DNA of 23,030 nucleotides from Endozoicomonadaceae bacterium (GCA_023146365.1 JAGLCE010000112.1:1-23030), one strand, 5' to 3'. Shown: positions 13,999 through 22,941, counted from the stretch's first letter. Notes: generated from the sequence alone by a model not told the origin. A program made the numbers and translations.

Positions 13999-15735
13999 AT
14001 GACATTGTCTATCGTGCAACGCACCCCTGATCTCTCTGCCACCACTTTTTCTGCTGATATGCCGCTGTTGTTGCAGCGTATATACGCTGGGCGCGGTGTA
14101 TTAAATGATAAAGACCTTGCGCGCACATTGCCGGAACTGCATCACTATGAGGAGCTGAAAGGGATTCAAGCAGCAACATCCATCCTTGAGGATGCGGTCA
14201 TTAGTCAGCGTCGTATTTTGATTGTCGGTGACTTTGACTGTGATGGCGCAACCAGCAGTGCATTAGCGGTAAAAGCTTTGCGCGCCATGGGGGCATCATG
14301 GGTCGATTACCTAGTGCCTAATCGGTTTGAATATGGTTATGGTCTGACACCGGAAATCGTTGAAGTAGCCAAGGCGAGTAGACCAGATGTTCTGGTAACG
14401 GTCGATAACGGAATATCCAGTATACCGGGGGTTAAAGTCGCCAAAGCACTGGGTATGCAGGTAGTGGTGACAGATCATCACCAAGCAGGACATGAACTGC
14501 CTGATGCAGATGCTATTGTCAATCCCAACCAGCCGGGCTGTCCTTTTCCGGGGAAAAATACCGCTGGAGTTGGCGTTATATTCTATGTGCTCTGCGCCCT
14601 ACGTACCACATTGGATCAACGAAACTGGTTCATAGATAGCAATACTCCCAAGCCAAACATGGCGGATTTTCTCGATCTTGTTGCATTAGGCACCATCGCT
14701 GATCTTGTTAGTCTGGATACCAATAACCGAATCTTCGTTTATCAGGGGCTGGTGCGTATTCAAGCCGGTCGTGCCCGTGTTGGCATCCTTGCGCTGATTG
14801 ATGTCGCGAAACGACGTAGAGACACTCTGTCTGCGACGGATCTTGGCTTTGCTCTTGGGCCCCGTCTGAACGCAGCTGGCAGGCTGGATAATATGTCATT
14901 GGGTATTGAACTATTACTCACTGACAATGCATCGCAGGCACGGAAAATAGCCTCAGAGCTGGACAGTCTCAATACAGAACGCAAGCGCATTGAATCCAGT
15001 ATGCGCGACGATGCGATGCACGAACTGGATCAACTGAAACTAGACGACAGTCACGATACTGCTTGGGGACTCTGCCTGTTTCATGATAGCTGGCATCAAG
15101 GAGTAGTTGGCATTCTGGCATCACAGATCAAGAAAAAGTTGCATCGTCCGGTGATCGTGTTTGCAGTGAGTCAGGAAGGTGTGCTCAAGGGGTCTGCTCG
15201 TTCGATCCCCGGTCTTCAGATCCGTGATGCACTGGATGCCATCGCCTCCAGACATCCAGAGTTACTTCTACAGTTTGGTGGCCACGCCATGGCCGCCGGG
15301 TTGACTCTACGACGGGAAAACTATGACCGTTTTTCGGAGGCTTTTGATCAAGAAGTTCGACGAATGATCACCGAAGACCAGCTAATAGCCACGGTTCAGA
15401 CGGATGCTGAACTGACATCTGATCACTTCACGCTAGAGACCGCAGAGTTACTGCGTGAAGCGGGTCCTTGGGGTCAGAACTTTGCTGAACCGCTGTTTGA
15501 TGGTTGTTTTGACGTGGTTGAACAGCTCCTGGTGGGAGAGAAACACCTCAAGATGGTGTTGATGTGTCCCGGCTCCGATCGCCTGATTGACGGAATAGCA
15601 TTTAATGTGGATACCGGCATCTGGCCAAATGCTTCTGTACGAAAAATTCGGTCGACTTATACGTTGGATATCAATGAGTTTCGAAACAATAGAAAGTTGC
15701 AGTTACTGATAGATCATCTAGAGCCCGCAGATTGA
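13999..15735 (+). CDS. recJ: Single-stranded-DNA-specific exonuclease RecJ
   Basis: 5'-3' exonuclease on single-stranded DNA acting in RecF recombination, mismatch repair and base excision repair. Metal-binding DHH motifs are clear: VGDFDCDGATSSAL, TVDNGISS, VTDHHQAGHELPDADAIVNP and LVALGTIADLVSL. A DHHA1 domain follows (SWHQGVVGILASQIKKKLHR, FGGHAMAAGLTLRRENY), then an OB-fold C-terminus. The frame is open upstream to 13906, but homologues begin near MTLSIVQRTP; ATG 13999 gives 578 residues, matching the usual length. It lies about 125 bases after thrC. Confidence 0.95.
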   Translation: MTLSIVQRTPDLSATTFSADMPLLLQRIYAGRGVLNDKDLARTLPELHHYEELKGIQAATSILEDAVISQRRILIVGDFDCDGATSSALAVKALRAMGASWVDYLVPNRFEYGYGLTPEIVEVAKASRPDVLVTVDNGISSIPGVKVAKALGMQVVVTDHHQAGHELPDADAIVNPNQPGCPFPGKNTAGVGVIFYVLCALRTTLDQRNWFIDSNTPKPNMADFLDLVALGTIADLVSLDTNNRIFVYQGLVRIQAGRARVGILALIDVAKRRRDTLSATDLGFALGPRLNAAGRLDNMSLGIELLLTDNASQARKIASELDSLNTERKRIESSMRDDAMHELDQLKLDDSHDTAWGLCLFHDSWHQGVVGILASQIKKKLHRPVIVFAVSQEGVLKGSARSIPGLQIRDALDAIASRHPELLLQFGGHAMAAGLTLRRENYDRFSEAFDQEVRRMITEDQLIATVQTDAELTSDHFTLETAELLREAGPWGQNFAEPLFDGCFDVVEQLLVGEKHLKMVLMCPGSDRLIDGIAFNVDTGIWPNASVRKIRSTYTLDINEFRNNRKLQLLIDHLEPAD

Positions 15736-15870
15736 TCCATTTTATCGGTTTAAAGGGTGCTGCTTGCTAATCGTTATGAGCACAGTAAGCCACAGACAAA
15801 CCTAGCGTTAAAACAACTGTTTTCGTCAGTGTGAAGCGTGTTAAGGAGAGTGTCTGTGGTGATGGAAGGA

Positions 15871-16083
15871 TTACTCTGTGCCCATGTCCATACCGAACAT
15901 CGCCCCTTCCAATCTGAGCATCTTCAGTGCTAGTTGATCAGCATTGATCTTAAATTGACCACTGGCTATCTCCTTGCGAGCGGCTTCTACCTTCTCCATG
16001 TCAATATCTGGAGCGGCCAGCGCTTTTTGGGTTGCTCGCTCCAGCAGTGAGCCGTGACCGTCGCCGCTTTTTCTGGTATTCAT
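15871..16083 (-). CDS. flgM: Short FlgM-like anti-sigma-28 factor
   Basis: A 70-residue protein whose second half (IDMEKVEAARKEIASGQF, then ADQLALKMLRLE) follows the C-terminal helices of FlgM, which bind FliA (sigma-28) and block late flagellar transcription. The usual FlgM is about 100 residues; here the disordered N-terminal half is shortened to a stub. ATG 16083 has no good Shine-Dalgarno. It stands alone on the minus strand between recJ and prfB, with no flagellar genes in the window. It may be a real orphan regulator or a relic. The symbol rests on the C-terminal motif only. Confidence 0.6.
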   Translation of the reverse strand: MNTRKSGDGHGSLLERATQKALAAPDIDMEKVEAARKEIASGQFKINADQLALKMLRLEGAMFGMDMGTE

Positions 16084-16095
16084 GTTATGTACCGG

Positions 16096-16308
16096 TTATA
16101 TGAACAAGCTGCCATCATCAGGTGGGCGAAACGTTAAATCCAGCCGAGTGATTCGATCATCCCACTCACTATTACGTCTCAGATAGCGTTTGTCCAGTTT
16201 TATCAGATGTTTGGGTGGTAGAGAGACCGCTATCGCAGAAAACAGACAATCATTAGAGGGAATATATTTTGTACTGTTCGTTAATCTGTTAAAATGGCTC
16301 GCTTTGTC
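16096..16308 (-). other. Open frame without a start, upstream of the FlgM-like gene
   Basis: On the minus strand a frame runs open for 70 codons between a TGA at 16311-16309 and a TAA at 16098-16096. It has no ATG or GTG, and its only TTG is near the end. The predicted end (KRYLRRNSEWDDRITRLDLT, then FRPPDDGSLFI) looks protein-like. It ends 12 bases before the FlgM-like ATG. It may be the tail of a gene whose front was lost, or chance. The prfB promoter candidate overlaps its start. I do not recognise the family. Confidence 0.25.
16268..16295 (+). promoter_or_regulatory. Possible promoter of prfB-lysS
   Basis: TTTGTA (16268-16273) and TAAAAT (16290-16295) are 16 bases apart and about 45 bases before the prfB ATG. 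recJ ends about 600 bases upstream and an opposite-strand gene intervenes, so prfB needs its own promoter. The -35 is weak. Confidence 0.35.
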
Positions 16309-16340
16309 TCAGTAATAAAATTCAGTATGGAATTACCGTA

Positions 16341-17436
16341 ATGGAAGTCAACCCCATCGTGAACACCATCAAAGATATGATTGAGCGCACCAATGTGCTC
16401 AGGGGGCATCTTTGACTACGCAAACAAGAAAGATCGATTGATAGAAGTTGAAAGAGAGCTGGAAGATTCGGCGATCTGGAATGATCCAGATAATGCCCAA
16501 GCACTAGGACGCGAGCGATCTCTGCTTGGAGGCATCGTGAGCACCATCGATGAGCTGACCCAAGGACTCATTGACGCTCAGGAACTCCTGGATATGGCCG
16601 TTGAAGAGAGTGACCATGAGAGCGTCGATGAAATTGTCGTCGAGCTGAAAAACCTTGGCCACCATCTTGAAGAGCTGGAATTTCGGCGCATGTTTTCCGG
16701 CGATATGGATGCGAATAACGCGTATCTTGATATTCAGGCAGGGTCTGGTGGCACCGAAGCACAAGACTGGGCCAATATGCTGTTGCGGATGTATCTGCGT
16801 TGGGGCGAGAAGCGCGGCTTTAAAACCGAAATTATCGAGCTTTCTGCGGGTGAAGTGGCCGGCGTTAAATCTGCCACTATCCAGTTCTCTGGGGAGTATG
16901 CCTTTGGATGGCTAAGAACGGAAACCGGTGTTCACCGTCTGGTGCGTAAATCACCATTCGATTCCGGTAATCGACGACATACGTCGTTTTCATCCGTATT
17001 TGTGTCGCCTGAGGTGGATGACAATATTGAGATTGAGATCAATCCAGCGGATTTGCGAGTCGATACCTACCGCTCCAGTGGTGCAGGTGGTCAGCACGTT
17101 AACACCACGGATTCAGCGATTCGTATTACCCACATTCCATCGGGTCTTGTTGTCCAGTGTCAAAACCAGCGTTCCCAGCACCAAAATCGTGACAAGGCCA
17201 TGCAGCAGCTGAAGGCCAAGCTCTATGAACAAGAGATGCAGAAGCGCATGGCAGACCAGCAGACTTTAGAAGCGAGCAAATCAGACATCGGCTGGGGGAG
17301 TCAAATTCGCTCCTATGTGCTGGACGCTTCTCGCATCAAGGATCTGCGTACGGGTATAGAAACCAGTAATTGTAATACCGTACTGGATGGCGATCTTGAT
17401 CGCTTTATGGAAGCCAGCCTAAAACAAGGGGTTTAA
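16341..17436 (+). CDS. prfB: Peptide chain release factor 2 (programmed +1 frameshift)
   Basis: Recognises UGA and UAA and releases the finished peptide. ATG 16341 starts 24 codons (MEVNPIVNTIKDMIERTNVL, then RGHL) ending at an in-frame TGA (16413-16415). A +1 shift continues as DYANKKDRLIEVERELED to 17436, giving 364 residues. The codon-recognition tripeptide SPF lies in VRKSPFDSGNRRHTSF and the catalytic GGQ in SSGAGGQHVNTTDSAIRITH. Starting at TTG 16381 in the second frame would avoid the shift but lose the conserved N-terminus, so it is rejected. RF2 controls its own level through this shift. lysS follows after 109 bases, as in E. coli. Confidence 0.97.
16401..16416 (+). promoter_or_regulatory. 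prfB programmed frameshift site
   Basis: The sequence AGGGGGCATCTTTGAC has an internal Shine-Dalgarno-like AGGGGG, the slippery CTT codon and the TGA stop at classic spacing. It differs from the E. coli site by one base (CAT for TAT). When RF2 is scarce the ribosome slips from CTT to TTT and goes on in the +1 frame. Confidence 0.95.
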
Positions 17437-17545
17437 ACCTTTGTCTCTGCCTATAATCGGGAAAGAGTCTGTGTCATCATTTATCATTGACTACCCTCTG
17501 GAGTGGGCGTTTCTCACTCCCTGAGCTTTCAGGACAGCTATCTAA

Positions 17546-19084
17546 ATGCCGAACGACATTGTTTCCGAGAGCAGCGTGACAGAACCGCAGGACGAAAATC
17601 GTCTAATTGCCATGCGTCGTGAAAAACTGGTCGCTATTCGAAAAAAACGTAACGCCTTTCCCAATCACTTTCACCGTGAACATTATGCGGATAAGTTGCA
17701 GGAAAAACACAAAGATGCCAGTAAGAGTGAGCTGGCTGAGGCGGATATTCAGGTCAGTGTTGCTGGTCGTATCATGCTCAACCGTGGTGCGTTCATGGTG
17801 TTGCAAGATATGTCTGGTCGTATCCAGCTTTACGTTAACCGCAAGGCACTGGACGCTAAGATCCTCGCGGAGATCAAAACACTGGACTTAGGCGACACCG
17901 TCGGTGTAACTGGCACCGTACAGCGTTCTGGTACAGGTGATCTATTCGTCAATATCGAACAGTTTGATCTGCTAACCAAAGCGTTACGCCCACTGCCTGA
18001 GAAACACAAAGGGTTGTCTGACACGGAGCTGCGGTATCGACAGCGCTATGTTGACCTGATGACCAGTCACGCTTCCCGTGACGTGTTTCGTATCCGTTCC
18101 AAACTGGTCGATGGGATTCGCCGTTACCTGTCTGACCGAGACTACATGGAAGTAGAAACACCGATGTTGCAAGTGATTCCCGGTGGTGCGACGGCTCGCC
18201 CTTTCGTGACCTATCACAACAGTCTGGATATCGAAATGTACCTTCGGATTGCGCCAGAGCTCTATCTGAAACGTCTGGTCGTGGGTGGCTTCGAGCGTGT
18301 TTTTGAAATTAATAGAAACTTCCGAAACGAGGGGCTATCCACCCGCCACAATCCTGAGTTCACCATGCTGGAGTTCTATCAAGCCTATGCAGACTATCGC
18401 GACTTGATGGACTTGACTGAAGATATGTTACGGACTCTGGCCCAGAACATTCTGGGCACGACCATCATCACTCACACCGTATACGACAAAAACGATGAAG
18501 TGACAGAAACCATTGAATACGACTTGGGAAAGCCTTTTGTTCGTATGTCCATGGTAGAAGCTATCCTGCATTATCATCCAGACATCACTCATGAACAGCT
18601 AGCTGACGAAGCGTCTGCAAAAGCTATAGCGTGTAGCTTGGGCATTCAGGTAAAAGATATCTGGGGGCTGGGTAAGCTTCAGACCGAAATCTTCGAAAAA
18701 ACGGCCGAGCATCAATTGATTCAACCGACCTTTATCACGGAATATCCAGCAGAGGTCTCACCACTGGCGCGTCGTAATGATGACAATCCGTTGATTACCG
18801 ACCGTTTTGAGTTTTTCGTCGGTGGTCGCGAACTGGCGAACGGTTTTTCCGAGCTGAATGACCCAGAAGAACAGCATGAACGCTTCATGCAGCAGGTTCA
18901 GGAAAAAGATGCAGGTGATGACGAAGCCATGCACTATGATGCAGACTATATCCGAGCGCTGGAATATGGTCTGCCACCGACAGCGGGTGAAGGTATTGGT
19001 ATTGACCGTCTGGTCATGCTGTTTACCGATTCACCCTCTATTCGTGACGTGATACTGTTCCCCCACATGCGCCCTGAATCGTAA
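17546..19084 (+). CDS. lysS: Lysyl-tRNA synthetase (class II)
   Basis: Charges tRNA-Lys with lysine. The 512-residue protein has an N-terminal anticodon-binding OB-fold (about 60-170; VAGRIMLNRGAFMVLQDMSG) and a class II catalytic domain. Motif 1 lies near YLSDRDYMEVETPMLQ, motif 2 at FEINRNFRNEGLSTRHNPEF and motif 3 at GEGIGIDRLVMLFTDSPSIR. AGGA at 17531-17534 is the ribosome binding site. A 6-base hairpin (17500-17505 with 17515-17520) between prfB and lysS lacks a T-run and does not look like a terminator, so co-transcription with prfB is likely. Confidence 0.97.
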   Translation: MPNDIVSESSVTEPQDENRLIAMRREKLVAIRKKRNAFPNHFHREHYADKLQEKHKDASKSELAEADIQVSVAGRIMLNRGAFMVLQDMSGRIQLYVNRKALDAKILAEIKTLDLGDTVGVTGTVQRSGTGDLFVNIEQFDLLTKALRPLPEKHKGLSDTELRYRQRYVDLMTSHASRDVFRIRSKLVDGIRRYLSDRDYMEVETPMLQVIPGGATARPFVTYHNSLDIEMYLRIAPELYLKRLVVGGFERVFEINRNFRNEGLSTRHNPEFTMLEFYQAYADYRDLMDLTEDMLRTLAQNILGTTIITHTVYDKNDEVTETIEYDLGKPFVRMSMVEAILHYHPDITHEQLADEASAKAIACSLGIQVKDIWGLGKLQTEIFEKTAEHQLIQPTFITEYPAEVSPLARRNDDNPLITDRFEFFVGGRELANGFSELNDPEEQHERFMQQVQEKDAGDDEAMHYDADYIRALEYGLPPTAGEGIGIDRLVMLFTDSPSIRDVILFPHMRPES

Positions 19085-19160
19085 GATCGATTAGCCATCA
19101 ACATGCAATGTGCTGCATTGACGACCAAAATCGGCATTTAGCACAACCAAGGCACTCCTT

Positions 19161-19865
19161 ATGGAAGCGATCAAAGAGATACCTCAGTGGATGGATGGCC
19201 TGATCTACAAAGGTCGGCAAACCAACCGAGCCGGCAGTGATCAACGACGCAGAGCTATTTTAGAAGCTGCACTCCGTATTATTGTGCGGGATGGTATCAG
19301 AGGCGTGCGACATCGCGCCGTTGCCAGAGAGGCGAATGTTCCTTTGTCTTCCACTACCTATTACTTTGAAAGTATCTCTGACCTTATCAGTGATACCTTT
19401 ACGCTGTTCGTTGACAGTGGGGCCGCCAAGTTTCGTTCCTATTGGAAAGATTCCCATAAAACATTGCATGACACCATGACGTATGTTTCCGATTCTCCAG
19501 AATCCGGTCAGCAACTGGTCAATACCATGACCGATCTGGCTGTGGTTTATGTTATGAATCAGCTACGACATCATCGAGAGTATCTCATGGCGGAGCAGGC
19601 ATTTAATCTGGAATGTCTGCGTAATGAAAGTTTGCGCCCCATCGCCTTCAAGCATCAGCAATATATTCTGAATGATCTGGTTGATTTTTTTAAGCAGATC
19701 GGTTCCGATAATATTGAAATGGATGCCCGTCTGATGCTTGCCGCTATCATGACGGTTGAATACGAAGGCCTTCTGCAGAATCCGGATAATATTGATGAAA
19801 CCATTATCAGTCGCTTTCTGCACCGTCAGATTACGTTAATATTGAGTCATACTGTCCGCCGTTGA
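19161..19865 (+). CDS. TetR-family transcriptional regulator
   Basis: A 234-residue regulator. The N-terminal helix-turn-helix domain is at about residues 28-75 (RRRAILEAALRIIVRDGIRG, then HRAVAREANVPLSSTTYYF). The C-terminal ligand-binding part is helical and unspecified. It follows lysS by 76 bases; a TetR gene of this type also follows lysS in Pseudomonas, so it is probably old and conserved, not acquired. AAGG eight bases before ATG 19161 supports the start. Target and ligand cannot be told from the sequence. Confidence 0.9.
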   Translation: MEAIKEIPQWMDGLIYKGRQTNRAGSDQRRRAILEAALRIIVRDGIRGVRHRAVAREANVPLSSTTYYFESISDLISDTFTLFVDSGAAKFRSYWKDSHKTLHDTMTYVSDSPESGQQLVNTMTDLAVVYVMNQLRHHREYLMAEQAFNLECLRNESLRPIAFKHQQYILNDLVDFFKQIGSDNIEMDARLMLAAIMTVEYEGLLQNPDNIDETIISRFLHRQITLILSHTVRR

Positions 19866-19991
19866 TTGATTCCTTGGGTGTTATGCCGTATTCGCAATGG
19901 TATTCAATTTGATGAGTCTGTGCGAATGCAGTTTTCTTCCCCATTAAGCCCTGTCATACAATGCCTGCCATCACTCATTTAAAGGGATATC

Positions 19992-20303
19992 ATGAAATTA
20001 AGTCATCAGACTCAGCTACTGATTGTTGCCATTGTTTCGCTGGTTACCACTGTCTTTGTTTTGGATTACTACGGCTATCTTCGCCACTCCCGTGAAGTAG
20101 ATGCCATCTATATGGCAGAGTTCAGTCTTATTGCTAATGTACCAGGTCAAGATCAGTTTGTTTCACACATTGCGTCCAATCAGCGAGCTCGGTGTGTGGA
20201 AAACTATCTGGTGCTGGAGTCAAGCGAGCAAACGACGGTGACAGGCTTGCTAGTCGATAAACGTAAGCGGCCTGTACGCTGTCAATTTACTGAGGAGCAA
20301 TAA
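19992..20303 (+). CDS. Small single-pass membrane protein, function unknown
   Basis: A 103-residue protein with one N-terminal membrane segment (residues 8-27, LLIVAIVSLVTTVFVLDYYG) followed by a soluble, probably periplasmic, domain of about 70 residues with two cysteines (RARCVENY and PVRCQF) that could form a disulfide. AAGGG lies six bases before ATG 19992. The stop is two bases before the ung ATG, so the two genes are probably translated together. I do not recognise the family. Its 5' flank was partly duplicated to 22657-22686. Confidence 0.75.
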   Translation: MKLSHQTQLLIVAIVSLVTTVFVLDYYGYLRHSREVDAIYMAEFSLIANVPGQDQFVSHIASNQRARCVENYLVLESSEQTTVTGLLVDKRKRPVRCQFTEEQ

Positions 20304-20305
20304 GC

Positions 20306-20983
20306 ATGTCCTCTATCACCCTGGAAGCGAGCTGGAAAGCGCATCTTATGGATGAGTTTGACAAAGATTATATGCGGATGCTTAAGGCATTCCTATTAAG
20401 TGAGAAACGGCGTGGCAAGGTGATTTATCCCATGGGAAAAGAATATTTTCACGCCCTTGATCTGACGCCTTTTGATCAGGTGAGGGTCGTCATTATTGGT
20501 CAGGATCCCTACCATGGCGGGCAAGCACATGGCTTGTGTTTCTCTGTCAGACATGGTGTGAAAGCTCCGCCGTCGTTAGTCAATATATATAAAGAGATGC
20601 AGCATGATCTCAACATACTCCCTGCCAAACATGGTTGTCTTGAACACTGGGCACAGCAGGGAGTGCTATTGCTGAACAGTGTGCTGACGGTAGAGCACAA
20701 ACAAGCAGCTTCGCACCATAAAAAAGGTTGGGAACAGTTTACAGATCGTATTATTCGAGAGTTGAATGCACAGAGGAGTCATCTGGCTTTCATTCTATGG
20801 GGATCATATGCCCAGAAAAAAGGGGCAATGATCGATCAGCAGCGACATCTGGTGATTAAGTCTGCCCATCCATCACCTCTCTCGGCCTATCGAGGATTCT
20901 TTGGCAGTCGGCCATTCTCAAAGATTAATCAGTATATGAATGCAAATAAATTGGCATCAATAGAGTGGCAACTGCCTGATTGA
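20306..20983 (+). CDS. ung: Uracil-DNA glycosylase, family 1
   Basis: Removes uracil from DNA at the start of base excision repair. The 225-residue protein has all family 1 motifs: catalytic GQDPYHGGQAHGLCFSV (Asp activates water), LLLNSVLTVE, ILWGSYAQKKG and the minor-groove loop HPSPLSAYRGFFGSRPFSK with the catalytic histidine. GAGGAG at 20292-20297 precedes ATG 20306 by eight bases. Part of its 5' coding region (20342-20424) is repeated at 22692-22774. No terminator is evident after the stop. Confidence 0.97.
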   Translation: MSSITLEASWKAHLMDEFDKDYMRMLKAFLLSEKRRGKVIYPMGKEYFHALDLTPFDQVRVVIIGQDPYHGGQAHGLCFSVRHGVKAPPSLVNIYKEMQHDLNILPAKHGCLEHWAQQGVLLLNSVLTVEHKQAASHHKKGWEQFTDRIIRELNAQRSHLAFILWGSYAQKKGAMIDQQRHLVIKSAHPSPLSAYRGFFGSRPFSKINQYMNANKLASIEWQLPD

Positions 20984-21039
20984 GTCTGTCAATCTAACGG
21001 TGTCATTGTCCATTTCTAATACCCTCAAGAGGGTGAAGC

Positions 21040-21180
21040 ATAGGCAATGCTCATGAATACCAAGGTGCTATCCATATGGTTAACTAATGATGTGGTATCA
21101 GGTCAAATTAAGACAGATCTAAAAAGTAATGAGATCACAGCCATGCCTCTTCTCGACCTGTTCGAGCTCCTGCTATAACT
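21040..21180 (+). mobile_element. Remnant of an ISAs1-family transposase, catalytic region
   Basis: On the plus strand, YQGAIHMVN and, one frame over, VVSGQIKTDLKSNEITAMPL read like the central part of ISAs1/H-repeat transposases (GAIHV, then GQIKTDEKSNEITAIPELL). Frame change and loss of both ends show it is dead. It covers the part following that kept in the copy at 8447. It lies between ung and the unrecognised gene at 21265. In the rest of 20984-21264 I see nothing except a short hairpin (ACCCTC-AA-GAGGGT). Confidence 0.8.
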
Positions 21181-21264
21181 GGCTTTTGAGTTTTTTTATC
21201 CCATACACAGCGACGGTGTAACACATTAAAATATTCACTTACCTAGGTTTAGTGGCAACTGCAT

Positions 21265-22557
21265 TTATTTGTCCGCTAGCTTGGTGGCTTCGAGTATTTC
21301 CTTTATGTGGTTTGGAACATCTGGGTATACATCAAGATAGGTATCTGCACTGATCATATTGGCACAAGCTGTGCCGTATTTTTCTTTTGTTGCTTCAAAA
21401 ACCTTCCTTTTAAACGCCCCAAGAATGCTCGCACATATTTCATTTTCACTCTGTTCTTGTAACTCTTGGCAAGCGAAGTCCCTGTAAGTCTGTGGAATTG
21501 ATAGCAGATACTCTTCTGGAAGATTCTTAAATCTAACACGAAGATCGTCGAGATAAGTATCAATAGTACGCACGAGACCTTCATTCACATTCATTTCAAA
21601 ATATTCATGATCAGTTAAATGAGCATCAACATCCTCTACTCTAATGCTGCTAAATTCTTTTAACATAGTCTTCATTACTGGCCATTCTGTATCTACATTA
21701 AAGTTCATCTCATGCGTATACATTACGGACATCAGGTAATTAAAAAGACATTTATGAAACTGCTCTTCAAATTTAATTTTTTGGCTTTCATCAAGGGGTT
21801 GAAATTCGGCCATAATATTATTTTTTGTTTTTATTATCTGTTGGTGCACTGCTTGGTGCTGACGAAATTCACTGTCAGTCCCTGAATAATCTTTCTTTAA
21901 ATATTCCAAAAGGTCGAACTCAGCATGTTCATTTTTTTCTAATGCTTTTATGTATTGAAATAATTGGTCCTTTAAAATTTCTTGTTTCTCTTCTCTTGTA
22001 ATATCGTCTTTACAGAAGTAGGTATTGTCGAAATCACTGACTGGCAACGGTTCTTTAAGCAATTTTCTGTTCACATTAAATGGTAGGGGAGTATCATTTA
22101 TGTATTTAAAGAATTTGTCCACTAACATTTTTTCTTTCTGTTGTCGTGTCATACTCTTTTCAGCAAGGTCGATATTTTTGACATCACTGACGGACAACGG
22201 TTTTTTAAGCGATTCTGTGTCCCTGTTAAAGGGTTGGGGAGCATCATTTATATTTAAATCATTCATGATTTCCGGTATAGTGACTACATCCTTCTGAAAT
22301 GAACGTATATCTCTCATAAATAGTGTTTTTAATGACTTAAAAGAAGGAAGATAACTCATTAATTTATCAAAAAAACCATGCCCTTTTATAACCAATGCAA
22401 CCTTATGTTTTTTGCCATCGATTAGCAAAACACCATGGCATACGCGATAACTTTCATTATTACTAGTGCAACTGTTTATTGTTTTAATATTATGGACTGC
22501 AAGCTCACTACAACTATTTATCTCTGTATTTTTTATTATTTTATTAAATAAAAACAT
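21265..22557 (-). CDS. Unrecognised protein with an internal duplication; possible effector
   Basis: A hydrophilic, lysine- and glutamate-rich protein of about 430 residues in AT-rich DNA. I do not recognise the family. It has two consecutive related segments of about 55 residues in the middle: NDAPQPFNRDTESLKKPLSV and NDTPLPFNVNRKLLKEPLPV, each followed by S-D-x-x-N, a T-R-x-x-K-x-x-(M/I)-L-x-D motif and a (F/Q)-(K/Q)-Y-I end. The rest is mainly helical in character. No signal peptide, membrane segment or catalytic motif is seen. The frame opens at TTG 22584, but AGGA eight bases before ATG 22557 favours that start. It is flanked by a transposase scar and a partial ung duplicate, so it was probably acquired. 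Effector role is a guess from context. Confidence 0.65.
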   Translation of the reverse strand: MFLFNKIIKNTEINSCSELAVHNIKTINSCTSNNESYRVCHGVLLIDGKKHKVALVIKGHGFFDKLMSYLPSFKSLKTLFMRDIRSFQKDVVTIPEIMNDLNINDAPQPFNRDTESLKKPLSVSDVKNIDLAEKSMTRQQKEKMLVDKFFKYINDTPLPFNVNRKLLKEPLPVSDFDNTYFCKDDITREEKQEILKDQLFQYIKALEKNEHAEFDLLEYLKKDYSGTDSEFRQHQAVHQQIIKTKNNIMAEFQPLDESQKIKFEEQFHKCLFNYLMSVMYTHEMNFNVDTEWPVMKTMLKEFSSIRVEDVDAHLTDHEYFEMNVNEGLVRTIDTYLDDLRVRFKNLPEEYLLSIPQTYRDFACQELQEQSENEICASILGAFKRKVFEATKEKYGTACANMISADTYLDVYPDVPNHIKEILEATKLADK

Positions 22558-22594
22558 ACCTTTAATCCTGTTTAAAAAATTCAATCCATCGATT

Positions 22595-22600
22595 ATTATA
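22595..22600 (-). promoter_or_regulatory. Possible -10 box (TATAAT) of the gene at 21265-22557
   Basis: The minus strand reads TATAAT about 40 bases before ATG 22557. No convincing -35 lies 16-18 bases upstream. The region is AT-rich, so a chance match is possible. Confidence 0.3.
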
Positions 22601-22656
22601 AGAATAAAAAATAAACAACCCTACCACCCTACCACATTGAATCATCAAAGACAACA

Positions 22657-22774
22657 CCTGCCATCACTGATTTAAAGGGATATCATTACATCATCTTATG
22701 GATGAATTTGACAAAGATTATATGCGGAGGCTTAAGGCATTCCTATTAAGTGAGAAACAGCGTGGCAAGGTGAT
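22657..22774 (+). repeat. Partial duplicate of the ung 5' region with internal deletion
   Basis: Positions 22657-22686 match 19964-19993 (one mismatch), the flank before the small membrane protein. Positions 22692-22774 match 20342-20424 (three mismatches), codons 13-40 of ung. The roughly 350 bases between are missing, so it is a dead, internally deleted copy. In the rest of 22585-22941 I see no gene. Confidence 0.92.
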
Positions 22775-22941
22775 GTAGAATGCTTTACAAAAACACCATC
22801 CAACCTACTAACTAACTATCCTGAATCCGTGACTTATTGATTGCTTGCACAGTTCCCGAACTTAAGAACACAGAGTGAGGCTCAGGATTCAATTTTTTAC
22901 TGAGAATTGTCCGTAATTTATTTAAAAACATATAAATATTA

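Noticed and set aside
16381..17436. RF2 starting at TTG 16381 without a frameshift
   Set aside because: ATG 16341 with the canonical frameshift signal restores the normal N-terminus and length.
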